Positions 1 to 7,235 of a stretch of 27,831 nt of DNA are shown here, in pieces. Every line of letters begins with the position of its first letter. The stretch's first letter is position 1. The DNA comes from a virus. The translations under genes and the position numbers were made by a program. The stretch covers positions 1 to 27,831 of the IMG/VR virus record IMGVR_UViG_3300030060_004998; one strand, given 5' to 3'. The notes under the pieces were generated by a model that saw only the letters and a list, made by a program, of their open reading frames with translations, was not told the DNA's origin and searched no databases.

Positions 1-671
1 TGCTCGTACATTATGCCAAAAAACACGATTTAGAGGGCGCTGAGACCCTAATTAAGTTCTTTCATGATGGAGAGGACTTCCACCAAGTAACAGCTAATAT
101 GGCTCAAATATCACGGAAAGAAGCTAAAACAATAGGATTAGGACTTATGTACGGAATGGGCATAGCTAAATTAGCTGATTCTCTAGATATTAGTCAGGAT
201 CAAGCTAAATCTTTGAAGAAGAAATACAACGATAACGTAAGTTTTTTAAATAATATTATTGTTCGTGCTACAAGATACACAGAACAAAACGGATATATAA
301 ATACTCTGCTCGGTCGTAAATGTAGATTTGATCTATGGGAGAACAAAGACTTCCACGACAAAAGAATGATGAATTATGAAAACGCCAAAAAGACATGGGC
401 GTGGAATGAAATGAAAAGAGCAGGAACCTATCGTGCATTGAATAGGTTGATACAAGGTTCAGCGGCAGATCAAACCAAGAAAGCCATGGTTGATTTGTGG
501 AATAATCACGGGATTGTCCCGATGATACAAATACATGACGAACTAAATATTTCTGTAGCCGATGAGACCCAGGTAAAAGAAATAAAAGATACGATGGAGT
601 CTGCCGTTGAACTTCACGTGCCCGTGAAATGCGAGGCAAAAATAGGAACAAACTGGGGAGAAATAAAATGA
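1..671 (+). CDS. polA: DNA polymerase I, family A (C-terminal part, cut by window edge)
   Basis: This is the replicative DNA polymerase of the phage. The reading frame is open from base 3, so about 222 C-terminal residues are present; exonuclease, thumb and motif A lie outside the window. Visible polymerase signatures in order are motif B / O-helix (SRKEAKTIGLGLMYGMG, bases 111-161) with the invariant Arg, Lys and Tyr, the GYINTLLGRKCRF block, the RALNRLIQGSAADQTKKAM helix, and catalytic motif C QIHDEL (about 531-548) with the metal-binding Asp. The residue matching E. coli Phe762 is Leu (codon 138-140), as in many marine phage enzymes. The stop TGA overlaps the next start as ATGA, so the two genes are probably translationally coupled. 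Recognition comes from motifs, and family A is secure. Confidence 0.96.
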   Translation, partial: LVHYAKKHDLEGAETLIKFFHDGEDFHQVTANMAQISRKEAKTIGLGLMYGMGIAKLADSLDISQDQAKSLKKKYNDNVSFLNNIIVRATRYTEQNGYINTLLGRKCRFDLWENKDFHDKRMMNYENAKKTWAWNEMKRAGTYRALNRLIQGSAADQTKKAMVDLWNNHGIVPMIQIHDELNISVADETQVKEIKDTMESAVELHVPVKCEAKIGTNWGEIK

Positions 672-898
672 GAATAGTATATCAAAGTGGTGAACTATAT
701 GTATCTTTCACACACGCAGAAGTAGATCACATTGTTGAGAATAGAGGAAAGCCAGCAAAGATGGATATTAGTTGGTTGAAAACTTTACATGAGGACATAT
801 CAAAGTGTGTCATGGCTCACTGGTCTGCTGTTGAAGTATGGGATGCACTAGAGTCACATCAGAAGACTGTAAAAGACACAACAAAAGAAAAAAAATAA
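668..898 (+). CDS. Hypothetical protein, 76 aa, coupled to DNA polymerase
   Basis: I do not recognise this protein. The start at 668 overlaps the polymerase stop as ATGA and is preceded by a GGGGAG ribosome site at 654-659, which favours it over the in-frame ATG at 629. It is a small mixed protein beginning MRIVYQSGELYVSF, with a likely short beta N-terminus, a helical middle (Trp- and His-containing) and a Lys-rich tail. There is no signal peptide or membrane helix. Its position suggests a replication-region role, but nothing in the sequence proves that. Confidence 0.75.
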   Translation: MRIVYQSGELYVSFTHAEVDHIVENRGKPAKMDISWLKTLHEDISKCVMAHWSAVEVWDALESHQKTVKDTTKEKK

Positions 899-904
899 AT
901 ATAT

Positions 905-926
905 GTTCTTCTAAAAATAGGAGAAC
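905..926 (+). promoter_or_regulatory. Stem-loop covering the ribosome site of the 55-aa gene
   Basis: GTTCTTC (905-911) can pair with GGAGAAC (920-926), giving a 7-bp stem with one G-U pair and an 8-base A-rich loop. The right arm contains the GGAG ribosome-binding site of the gene starting at 930. It could limit translation or be an RNA processing site. It is not followed by a T tract, so it is unlikely to be a terminator. Confidence 0.4.
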
Positions 927-929
927 ATT

Positions 930-1097
930 ATGACTAAAATATTTAAAGCGATAGGTAATTTTTTTACCTTAGAACATGACGCTGACAAAGCTGTCAGACA
1001 TTGGTTACAAACTGAATACAAACAAGACTGGCAAGCTGCCTACGCCCAGTTTAAACAAACAGGCACATTACCAAACTTTGTAAGAAGAACACTCTAA
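930..1097 (+). CDS. Small hypothetical protein, 55 aa
   Basis: This short gene has ATG 930, an AGGAG site at 919-923 with 6-base spacing, and TAA at 1095-1097. The product starts MTKIFKAIGNFFTLEHDADK, is rich in aromatic and charged residues, and looks like one or two amphipathic helices (WLQTEYKQDWQAAYAQFKQ) without a clear membrane segment. I do not recognise a family. It is the last + strand gene, and its stop codon overlaps the lysozyme stop codon on the other strand. The good ribosome site and phage-like composition support it being real despite its size. Confidence 0.65.
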   Translation: MTKIFKAIGNFFTLEHDADKAVRHWLQTEYKQDWQAAYAQFKQTGTLPNFVRRTL

Positions 1098-1102
1098 GTG
1101 TT
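1088..1102. terminator. Hairpin at the convergent gene ends, possible bidirectional terminator
   Basis: AACACT (1088-1093) and AGTGTT (1097-1102) form a 6-bp stem with a 3-base loop that is exactly the lysozyme stop triplet. The hairpin can form in transcripts of both strands. Neither side has a real T tract, so factor-independent termination would be weak. It is the only candidate structure where the two operons meet. Confidence 0.35.
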
Positions 1103-1543
1103 TGCCACAATTTCAGCTAGGGATTCACAACGCCTCGGTGTCTGTGAATGCCACCTGGAATCTTTCATTTCTTCCGATGCTTTCTTCCAGTCTTTTACTC
1201 TGAGAGCTTTCCAAAATTTTTTAAACTTAGATACGCCTGTTGTTCCCAGCTGAAACACCATCTCAAGAATTACCTCACCTACGTGTTGAGGTAAATCGTG
1301 ACCAACGTTTTCTTGTATTAACATGTCGGCTCCCGCTGCCGCTCTATTTAAATCCATTTCAAATATCTCCATGATTTCATCCATGGGTATTTCCACTCCC
1401 TCTGCAAATCTCTCCATTTCATGTGGTAGCACGAGGTGGCCTATGCCCACAGTTTTTTTGCCCAGTGTGTCTAAGTAAACAGATGTCCTTAGGCCTTCAT
1501 GGTCCTGTACCCGTGCCTTCAGTTCGTCAGTAATTTTTATCAT
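1094..1543 (-). CDS. T4-type lysozyme (endolysin, GH24 family)
   Basis: This is a peptidoglycan muramidase that breaks the host wall at lysis. The 149 residues match T4 lysozyme in order: HEGLRTSVYLDT and KKTVGIGH near the N-terminus carry the catalytic Glu16, Asp25 and Thr31 with exactly the 9- and 6-residue spacings of T4 E11/D20/T26. The C-terminal half has MVFQLGTTGVSKFKKF and SRWHSQTPRRCESL, close to the T4 equivalents. There is no signal or anchor sequence, so a separate holin is expected. The start at 1543 is chosen because AGGAGG lies at 1550-1555 with 6-base spacing; the upstream in-frame ATG at 1564 lacks such a site. It is the last gene of the long - strand operon, fitting late lysis timing. 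Confidence 0.95.
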   Translation of the reverse strand: MIKITDELKARVQDHEGLRTSVYLDTLGKKTVGIGHLVLPHEMERFAEGVEIPMDEIMEIFEMDLNRAAAGADMLIQENVGHDLPQHVGEVILEMVFQLGTTGVSKFKKFWKALRVKDWKKASEEMKDSRWHSQTPRRCESLAEIVANT

Positions 1544-1570
1544 TAAAAACCTCCTATGCCCCAATGTTTA

Positions 1571-1870
1571 TTATGTTCGTCTTCGTCTTTCTTTCGTTTT
1601 TTTCTTTTGCGCTTCGATGAACTTCCTATATATCCCTGCAGGTTTTGTTTTACCAGCAACCCTAGCTCTTTGCTCCATAGCAATAGCAGCTTGAGTCTTA
1701 TGAGCATGGCTTCTACCGCTTCTACGAATTTTAGCAACGCTCTTTCTAGCTGATACTTCATCTTTAAAACCAAGTCCTTTAATTGTTCCTTTTGGATTCT
1801 CATCTGTATAGAGATCAGAGTGTAACTTAGACTTTCTGGGTTGTCCAGGTTTTCTAGGTATTCGTTTCAT
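1571..1870 (-). CDS. Small basic protein, 99 aa (unknown family seen in aquatic viruses)
   Basis: The product is a Lys/Arg-rich soluble protein. It contains the block HSDLYTDENPKGTIKGLGF followed by a helix that reads SVAKIRRSGRSHAHKTQA and AIAMEQRARVAG, and ends in a poly-basic tail (KKKTKERRRRT). From memory, proteins with this layout are frequent in marine phage contigs and large aquatic viruses and are labelled as DUFs; I cannot name the family with certainty. A packaged nucleic-acid-binding role is plausible from charge alone. Its ATG shares bases with the stop of the preceding gene (TAATG at 1868-1872), indicating coupled translation. A different-frame reading at 1543-1803 is a shadow. 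Confidence 0.8.
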   Translation of the reverse strand: MKRIPRKPGQPRKSKLHSDLYTDENPKGTIKGLGFKDEVSARKSVAKIRRSGRSHAHKTQAAIAMEQRARVAGKTKPAGIYRKFIEAQKKKTKERRRRT

Positions 1871-2865
1871 TATCTTCTTGAGGAAACTATACCGCCCTCA
1901 TACAACCTTTTAGTCTGTCTTAAAAAATCTAATATTTTTTGATCTTCTTGTTTTACAAAATCAGCTCCCGCTAAAGCCGTTTGTAGTCCAGGGCTAGGAT
2001 TTCTAAAAGATTCTATAACGGTGTCTTGTAAAGTTTGTGGATCTCGTTCTACAATCCCTATTGTCCTATCAAAAGTGGTGGGACCTGCTCCTACCTCAAC
2101 ATTAGTGGTTATAAAAGGACTTCTAATTGTCTGTATTTCTTGTGCAGTTGGTTCTGCTTTGGGTGCAATTATTGGATCTAACTCTCCTACTTCAGCTGTT
2201 TCCGTGGACACTGGGCCACCAAACTCGGAGTAATCTCCAAATAAATTTCTGTTGGCTGCAATTATACCTGCGTTTCTTTCTATGTTTGCTGCTAATTTTG
2301 CGTCAACTTCTAATTGTTCTATACCTTGTAATTTAGGTTTGTTAGATACAAAATTATATTTATCTTTATTTTTTAGAATCTCTAAATCAACACTAGATAA
2401 TTTATCCACTCCTGATCTTAAAGCTCCGGTTGCTCTATTATACAAATCTTTTGCAATTCCAAGGATTCCAAAGCTTCCAGACTGAATCCTGTCCCCTACA
2501 CCCTTTGCGATACTTCCAAGTCCAAAGGCAATATCGCTTCCTATTTCTTTAAATGTGGGACCAAACTCTCTAGCGAGTCTCATCTCTTCTTGCGCTAAAG
2601 TACGAGGAGCATCTGCTGTCATTTGCAAAAGATTAGATGAGCCTTGCACGGGCTTAGTGAATTGATTTTTAAATGATTGTAATTGGTCTGCCTGTTGCAT
2701 TCGGCGGAACGCCCTATCGTCTGAGATATCGGGACGATTAGAAAAAAATTCTCTACGGCCACGAGCAATATCTAATTCTCTAGCGATTTGATCCTTGCTT
2801 TTGGATGGAGGACCTATTGGTGTTCCTCTTCTACTCTCTGCTAATCCTGGTGGTCCATTACTCAT
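1870..2865 (-). CDS. Putative virion/ejection protein, 331 aa
   Basis: This protein is not recognised by family. It begins MSNGPPGLAESRRGTPIG, has a charged helical N-terminal third, a Gly/Ala-containing amphipathic stretch (about residues 105-145, including DIAFGLGSIAKGVGDRIQSG), and a Thr/Pro/Glu-rich loose region near residues 225-270. It has no signal peptide. It follows the 1455-residue protein with a TAATG-type junction at 2865 and precedes a small basic protein. The position between the giant protein and lysozyme, and the composition, suggest a minor virion or internal protein, by inference. The ribosome site is weak (AAGAAG type) downstream and GAGG upstream. Confidence 0.8.
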   Translation of the reverse strand: MSNGPPGLAESRRGTPIGPPSKSKDQIARELDIARGRREFFSNRPDISDDRAFRRMQQADQLQSFKNQFTKPVQGSSNLLQMTADAPRTLAQEEMRLAREFGPTFKEIGSDIAFGLGSIAKGVGDRIQSGSFGILGIAKDLYNRATGALRSGVDKLSSVDLEILKNKDKYNFVSNKPKLQGIEQLEVDAKLAANIERNAGIIAANRNLFGDYSEFGGPVSTETAEVGELDPIIAPKAEPTAQEIQTIRSPFITTNVEVGAGPTTFDRTIGIVERDPQTLQDTVIESFRNPSPGLQTALAGADFVKQEDQKILDFLRQTKRLYEGGIVSSRR

Positions 2866-5800
2866 TATGTTCGTCCTCTTTCATTAATTAAACTCTCAAT
2901 CGGATCTAATGTTGCTTGTCTAAACCTATCATCAACTGTGACATTTGTCGATGGTTGACTGACACGTTTAAATCCCTCTGGTATTTTTACCAGAGGAGTT
3001 ACTGGCTGATTACCGCCCGGCAGGGCAGGGACAACAAAATCTTCTTTTTCAAATAAAATGTCTGGTATTTCAATTTCAAATTTAGGATCTTCTGTTAAAT
3101 CTAAACTTAAATTCTTACTATAAATTTTATTTATCTGAGGTATTGCGGTGTTTAAAGGATTGCTTAGTTTTTTACCTAATTTTTCTTCTAGCTCTGCATA
3201 GTTTTCAGCAAAAATTTGACGGACAGAATCTGTTATTCTGTAAGGTATATATCTACCGTTTAATAACGCAGTTTTTTCTTTTTTAGTTAGTCTTAACTCT
3301 TTAAGTATATTTGCTCTGGACATCCCCAATTTTTCTGCATCTTGAATAACTTTATACATTTGTCTGTAAGCTTCAAATCTTTCTCTTTCTGCTCCAATAT
3401 ATTGTTGAATTATTTCTCCTGGAGAGACAAGTCCTCCCTTAGCCACGTCTCCTATAAAAGAAGATCTTGCACTTTTAATTTGATTTTTAAAATCAGAAAC
3501 AGCAAATGGAAGTGACCTCTTTGGATCTGCCTCTATTTGTCTAAAACCAAATATGCCTCCAACCTCATCTCCTAAATCATAAACTTGACCATACTTATCT
3601 GCAGTTTTTTCTCCTGATGCTTGGAACAATCTTTTAATTTGTCCGACTGAACCCGGTATAAAAGTTTCAACTATATGCATCGTTGCCTTTTGTAGTTGTT
3701 CTCCCACTGTGTCACCAGGTTTAAAAACTTGTCTTCCATCTCTGGATCTTCCGTTTCTTAAAAATACATCCGCTATGGCCTCAAAAGCTATGGCCTCAGA
3801 CATAAAAGGTTTAAGAAGTTCAGCGGATGATTTAATGCCTGCGTCTACCAATGATTTATTTATACTCTCTCCAGTTTTTTGACCGGCAGCTACTTCATTT
3901 AATAAAGTTGTCGCTGGTCTAATTAATGTGTCGTAGGGGAAAATATAACTTAGATCTATATATTTTATTTTACCATCTTTACCTTTTTCTGTTGGCATCA
4001 ACAAACTATTCTCTGACCATGATGGCACAAAAGATCTAAGAGCTTGTAGTTCATCATCACTTACTCCTGATAATGTTTGACCAAATTTTACTAAACCTGC
4101 TGGCACGACACTAGCTGTGCTTATGACTCCAGCTAATCTTCTAAGCCCTGTTTGTCTAAAACCCTCTGTTCCTATTTCTCTAGCTGCTCTTTGTATGGTG
4201 TTAAATCCTGTCCTGATAATCTCAGCAGGGAAAGCAACAAATGTTCCCAAAGGAAGTCTTCTAAGTTTTTTTATAAACTCCCCAACATACTCGTAATTAG
4301 GTATGTTGTTTTTAGTTATACTGGCTGCCATGTTTTCTATAAATGTTTCTTTAAGTTTGTTGCCAGTAACGACCTGACCTTTTGTAAAATCTAGGAATCT
4401 ACCATCAGGACTTAAATCAACAGTTTGTTTGAATATGGGATCATCAGCAACATTTCTAAGTCCTGTTTGAGGGTCTAAAGTGCCTATCTTTCTACCTAAT
4501 AATTTTTCATATCGTTTAATATTTTTAGGATCAAAAATATTTTCAGGAGTAATGTCTTTTAAGTTTCTTGTCATGCTTTTTAGTTCTGACTCAAAGTTAT
4601 ATATCTTCCAAAAGTTATCTTCTGCTATGTAAGCATCTCTTGCTTTTTTAGCCATCTTACCAGCGGTTCTTAAAAATAAATTGTCAACCATTTCGTTATA
4701 GTTGCCGGTGGCTATACTGGTCCCTGTTTCTTTCGCCAATGTATCTAGATCTCCTATTATTGGGTTTGTTCCCAAGATGCCCAACCTTTGATATCGTAAT
4801 TGTTTTTTTAAGGCTTCTTTACTGTTACCTGTTATGCCTTTAAAAGCAGAAACAAAATTTCTAGCTGTCTCTGCAGGGTTTTGAAAAAATATATTTCCGT
4901 TCATAGTTGTAAATAAAGTTGCAGACAAAAGGTTTCTTACGTGAGTGAAAGGAGAGTAAATTGTTTTTGATTGTTGAGAAAAACTTTTTGGAACTAACAC
5001 CATGTATTTGTAAAGATTATTAAATACACCATCACCTATCGCTTGAGGAACATTGTTTAATACGTCAGCTACTGGTTTAAAAGTCAACAACCCATCTAAT
5101 TTAGTTGCAACAGGACTACCAGAATTTATTCTTACCAAGTCTTTTTCTAAATCAAAAGCTGTATCTGCAAATTCTGGACTAGTTTCTTTAAGTTTTGTAA
5201 TGTAATCAGTTGCCTCTTCAGTGTTTCTAAAAAACAAACCACTTTGTCCATTAGGGGTGACTGAGCTATTATATAAATCATCAAAAACTTTAAACTGAGA
5301 TACAAATTGTGCCTGTTTACTTATCGTATTAGCTATATTGTAAAAAGGATCATCTATCTCTCCAAACAAAGCACGAAGTTCAGGACTTTTCAATGTTCTA
5401 GTTTTTAAAATATTATCTTCTATTTCAAGTCCTGCCTGACCTAATTCTCTTTTAAATCTATTTAAAGGGCTTAACTCATCTAAATTTCTACCAGAGGTAG
5501 CAAGAAGAGCAGTGACTAAATCTGTGGCCTCATTATAAAAATCTTTATTGCCATCTTTATCAATCATAATCCTAGATATTTCTTCATCTATTAGTTCTTG
5601 TTTTCTAATTCTAGCTGCCCTTTGTTCAACAGGATTTAATTTTTTAATAGACTCTTCTGGTATTCTTTCATCAATAATCGCCTTAGCTGTATTTTTAACT
5701 TCTTCACTTGCACGATTAACTCTTATAATTTTTTCAAAGTATTTAGTTGCATTTTCTATAACGTCTGATGCAGGTCTAAATTTATCTCCATCTAAAAGAC

Positions 5801-7232
5801 CAAATAGTTTTTTATTATCTTTAAATAACTCATACTCTCTTGAGATGTATGTTCCCAGTTGCGATCGAGTCGCCTCTCCAACTCTATCTGCCTCTGCTAG
5901 TATTTTTTCAGCCTTTATTTTTTCGTCTCTAATTGCTCTAGGATCATCTAAAATTGCTTGAGCATTTTTTCTAACCGCCTCTGATATGTTTCTAACTTCA
6001 CCAGAGGTCAAATCAATTTGATATCTAGCATCTCCAATCGCATCAAGTAATTCTTTTTTTTCGTTGTTTGATGCTCCTAATTTATTCAGGTAATCATCTA
6101 ATTCTTTTTGTGATTTTAAAGACTCTTTCGTTGATTTATATCTTGATGTTCTGTATGTAACTCCAGGTTCAACTGGCACTGAGGTATCTATCTCATCTAT
6201 AAAATCTCCATAGTTTTTAATTCTATTATCTATTAGTTTTTTTAGTCTAGCCATTTTATCTTTTGTTTTACCAGCTAAAACTTTATTAGAACTTTTGACT
6301 ATTGTGTCAGCAGATTTTTCAATCTCATCAACAAACTGTGTTGCTTTCAACGCTGCTGCTGAAACTGCTTCTTTTCCCGCTTGGACTCTTTCAAACATAT
6401 CTCTTGTAAAAGCACCACTAGGTGTTACAGCATTAACAACTCTACCTAGTAATTTATTTAATGGATCTTTGTCAAAGTTTCTTGCAAGAGGACTTTTTTT
6501 AGCTGCACCTCTAACACCAGCTATCACACCACCAATACCCGCTCCTATCAATCCACTTTCTATGGCAAACTTAAATCTATTCGATAATCTTCTACTAGCC
6601 TCTTCCGAACCCTCTAGTCCCTCTGTTGTGTCTAATTCTGTAGGGCCACCTATTACATCGCCTATTGTTCCTAAGTTTTGATCGAAAGCTACAGACTCAC
6701 CCAGAGTTGCACCTGCAATAGCTCCAGATGCTATCCCTAATCTTTGAGCCATGCTTCTAGGCTTTGCTTCAAGAGCATCTAATTTTTGTTCAACTTTTGT
6801 TTTAGGTTTACCTAATTGTTTAGCCTTACCAAAACTAAGGTACTTTCCGCCTTTCTTTGCATCTATCGCACCTTTTGCTAATCTTGAACCAATTTTAAAA
6901 CCCACAGTTCCGGGTATACCTATTTGAACTAAACCTTCTGTTATTTTACCGGTAAGAGTTTTTTCTGCTATTTCATCAAAAGGATTTATGTCATCAAAAA
7001 AAGTTTCTACTTCTGCAGCGTAATTTGTATCTAATCCTAAATCTAATAATTCTGCTCCTAGAGATGCAATACCTCCAGGTATTTTAATTGCACCAGATCC
7101 TACACCAGCAAAAAAAGATGTAAAAAATCCGGGCTTATCTTCTTCTTCTTTCTTCTCGTTTGTTAATTGAAATCCCTCTGGGACAACAGTAGGAGAGGAA
7201 ACCCTTTTAAATCCCTCTGGTATTTTAACCAT
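2865..7232 (-). CDS. Giant internal/ejection-type virion protein, 1455 aa
   Basis: This is the largest gene of the window. The N-terminal 280 residues hold several Gly/Ala-rich hydrophobic segments (for example near 38-60, 165-185 and 228-250: GLIGAGIGGVIAGVRGAAKK) of the kind seen in proteins that insert into membranes during DNA ejection. Residues 250-650 are highly charged and helical, and the rest is mixed. The motif VKIPEGFKRVS occurs at residues 2-12 and again about 40 residues before the C-terminus, with a third partial copy (VVPEGFQL) at 16-23. No lysozyme or protease motif was recognised. Length and place beside other Ala/Gly-rich proteins recall T7 gp16-type ejection proteins, but no homology is claimed. 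ATG 7232 has an AAGGA site, and its stop touches the next start. Confidence 0.85.
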   Translation of the reverse strand: MVKIPEGFKRVSSPTVVPEGFQLTNEKKEEEDKPGFFTSFFAGVGSGAIKIPGGIASLGAELLDLGLDTNYAAEVETFFDDINPFDEIAEKTLTGKITEGLVQIGIPGTVGFKIGSRLAKGAIDAKKGGKYLSFGKAKQLGKPKTKVEQKLDALEAKPRSMAQRLGIASGAIAGATLGESVAFDQNLGTIGDVIGGPTELDTTEGLEGSEEASRRLSNRFKFAIESGLIGAGIGGVIAGVRGAAKKSPLARNFDKDPLNKLLGRVVNAVTPSGAFTRDMFERVQAGKEAVSAAALKATQFVDEIEKSADTIVKSSNKVLAGKTKDKMARLKKLIDNRIKNYGDFIDEIDTSVPVEPGVTYRTSRYKSTKESLKSQKELDDYLNKLGASNNEKKELLDAIGDARYQIDLTSGEVRNISEAVRKNAQAILDDPRAIRDEKIKAEKILAEADRVGEATRSQLGTYISREYELFKDNKKLFGLLDGDKFRPASDVIENATKYFEKIIRVNRASEEVKNTAKAIIDERIPEESIKKLNPVEQRAARIRKQELIDEEISRIMIDKDGNKDFYNEATDLVTALLATSGRNLDELSPLNRFKRELGQAGLEIEDNILKTRTLKSPELRALFGEIDDPFYNIANTISKQAQFVSQFKVFDDLYNSSVTPNGQSGLFFRNTEEATDYITKLKETSPEFADTAFDLEKDLVRINSGSPVATKLDGLLTFKPVADVLNNVPQAIGDGVFNNLYKYMVLVPKSFSQQSKTIYSPFTHVRNLLSATLFTTMNGNIFFQNPAETARNFVSAFKGITGNSKEALKKQLRYQRLGILGTNPIIGDLDTLAKETGTSIATGNYNEMVDNLFLRTAGKMAKKARDAYIAEDNFWKIYNFESELKSMTRNLKDITPENIFDPKNIKRYEKLLGRKIGTLDPQTGLRNVADDPIFKQTVDLSPDGRFLDFTKGQVVTGNKLKETFIENMAASITKNNIPNYEYVGEFIKKLRRLPLGTFVAFPAEIIRTGFNTIQRAAREIGTEGFRQTGLRRLAGVISTASVVPAGLVKFGQTLSGVSDDELQALRSFVPSWSENSLLMPTEKGKDGKIKYIDLSYIFPYDTLIRPATTLLNEVAAGQKTGESINKSLVDAGIKSSAELLKPFMSEAIAFEAIADVFLRNGRSRDGRQVFKPGDTVGEQLQKATMHIVETFIPGSVGQIKRLFQASGEKTADKYGQVYDLGDEVGGIFGFRQIEADPKRSLPFAVSDFKNQIKSARSSFIGDVAKGGLVSPGEIIQQYIGAERERFEAYRQMYKVIQDAEKLGMSRANILKELRLTKKEKTALLNGRYIPYRITDSVRQIFAENYAELEEKLGKKLSNPLNTAIPQINKIYSKNLSLDLTEDPKFEIEIPDILFEKEDFVVPALPGGNQPVTPLVKIPEGFKRVSQPSTNVTVDDRFRQATLDPIESLINERGRT
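2967..2987 (-). repeat. 21-base direct repeat, copy at gene 3' end
   Basis: Bases 2967-2987 are identical to 7206-7226 and encode the core of KIPEGFK near the C-terminus of the 1455-aa protein. The other copy sits at the start codon end of the same gene, 4.2 kb away. Confidence 0.9.
7206..7226 (-). repeat. 21-base direct repeat, copy at gene 5' end
   Basis: This is the second copy of the 21-base identity with 2967-2987. A shorter 12-base match lies at 7170-7181 and encodes the related VPEGF motif. Same-strand repeats at both ends of one gene could also recombine and delete it. Confidence 0.9.
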
Positions 7233-7235
7233 AGA

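Noticed and set aside
268-651. 127-codon - strand frame opposite DNA polymerase
   Set aside because: It lies fully antisense to well-supported polymerase motifs, and the product has no recognisable features.
1544-1564. Upstream in-frame lysozyme start adding MGHRRFL
   Set aside because: The AGGAGG site lies between the two ATGs at ideal distance to the downstream one, so the longer form is unlikely.
1543-1803. 86-codon - strand frame overlapping the 99-aa basic protein
   Set aside because: The 99-aa frame carries a recognisable conserved block and a TAATG junction; the other is a frame-shifted shadow without a ribosome site.
5548-6681. + strand frames of 128-137 codons inside the giant gene
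   Set aside because: Both are antisense to an uninterrupted 1455-aa gene; Ser/Leu/Ile-rich products are typical of shadows of Lys/Asp/Glu-rich proteins.
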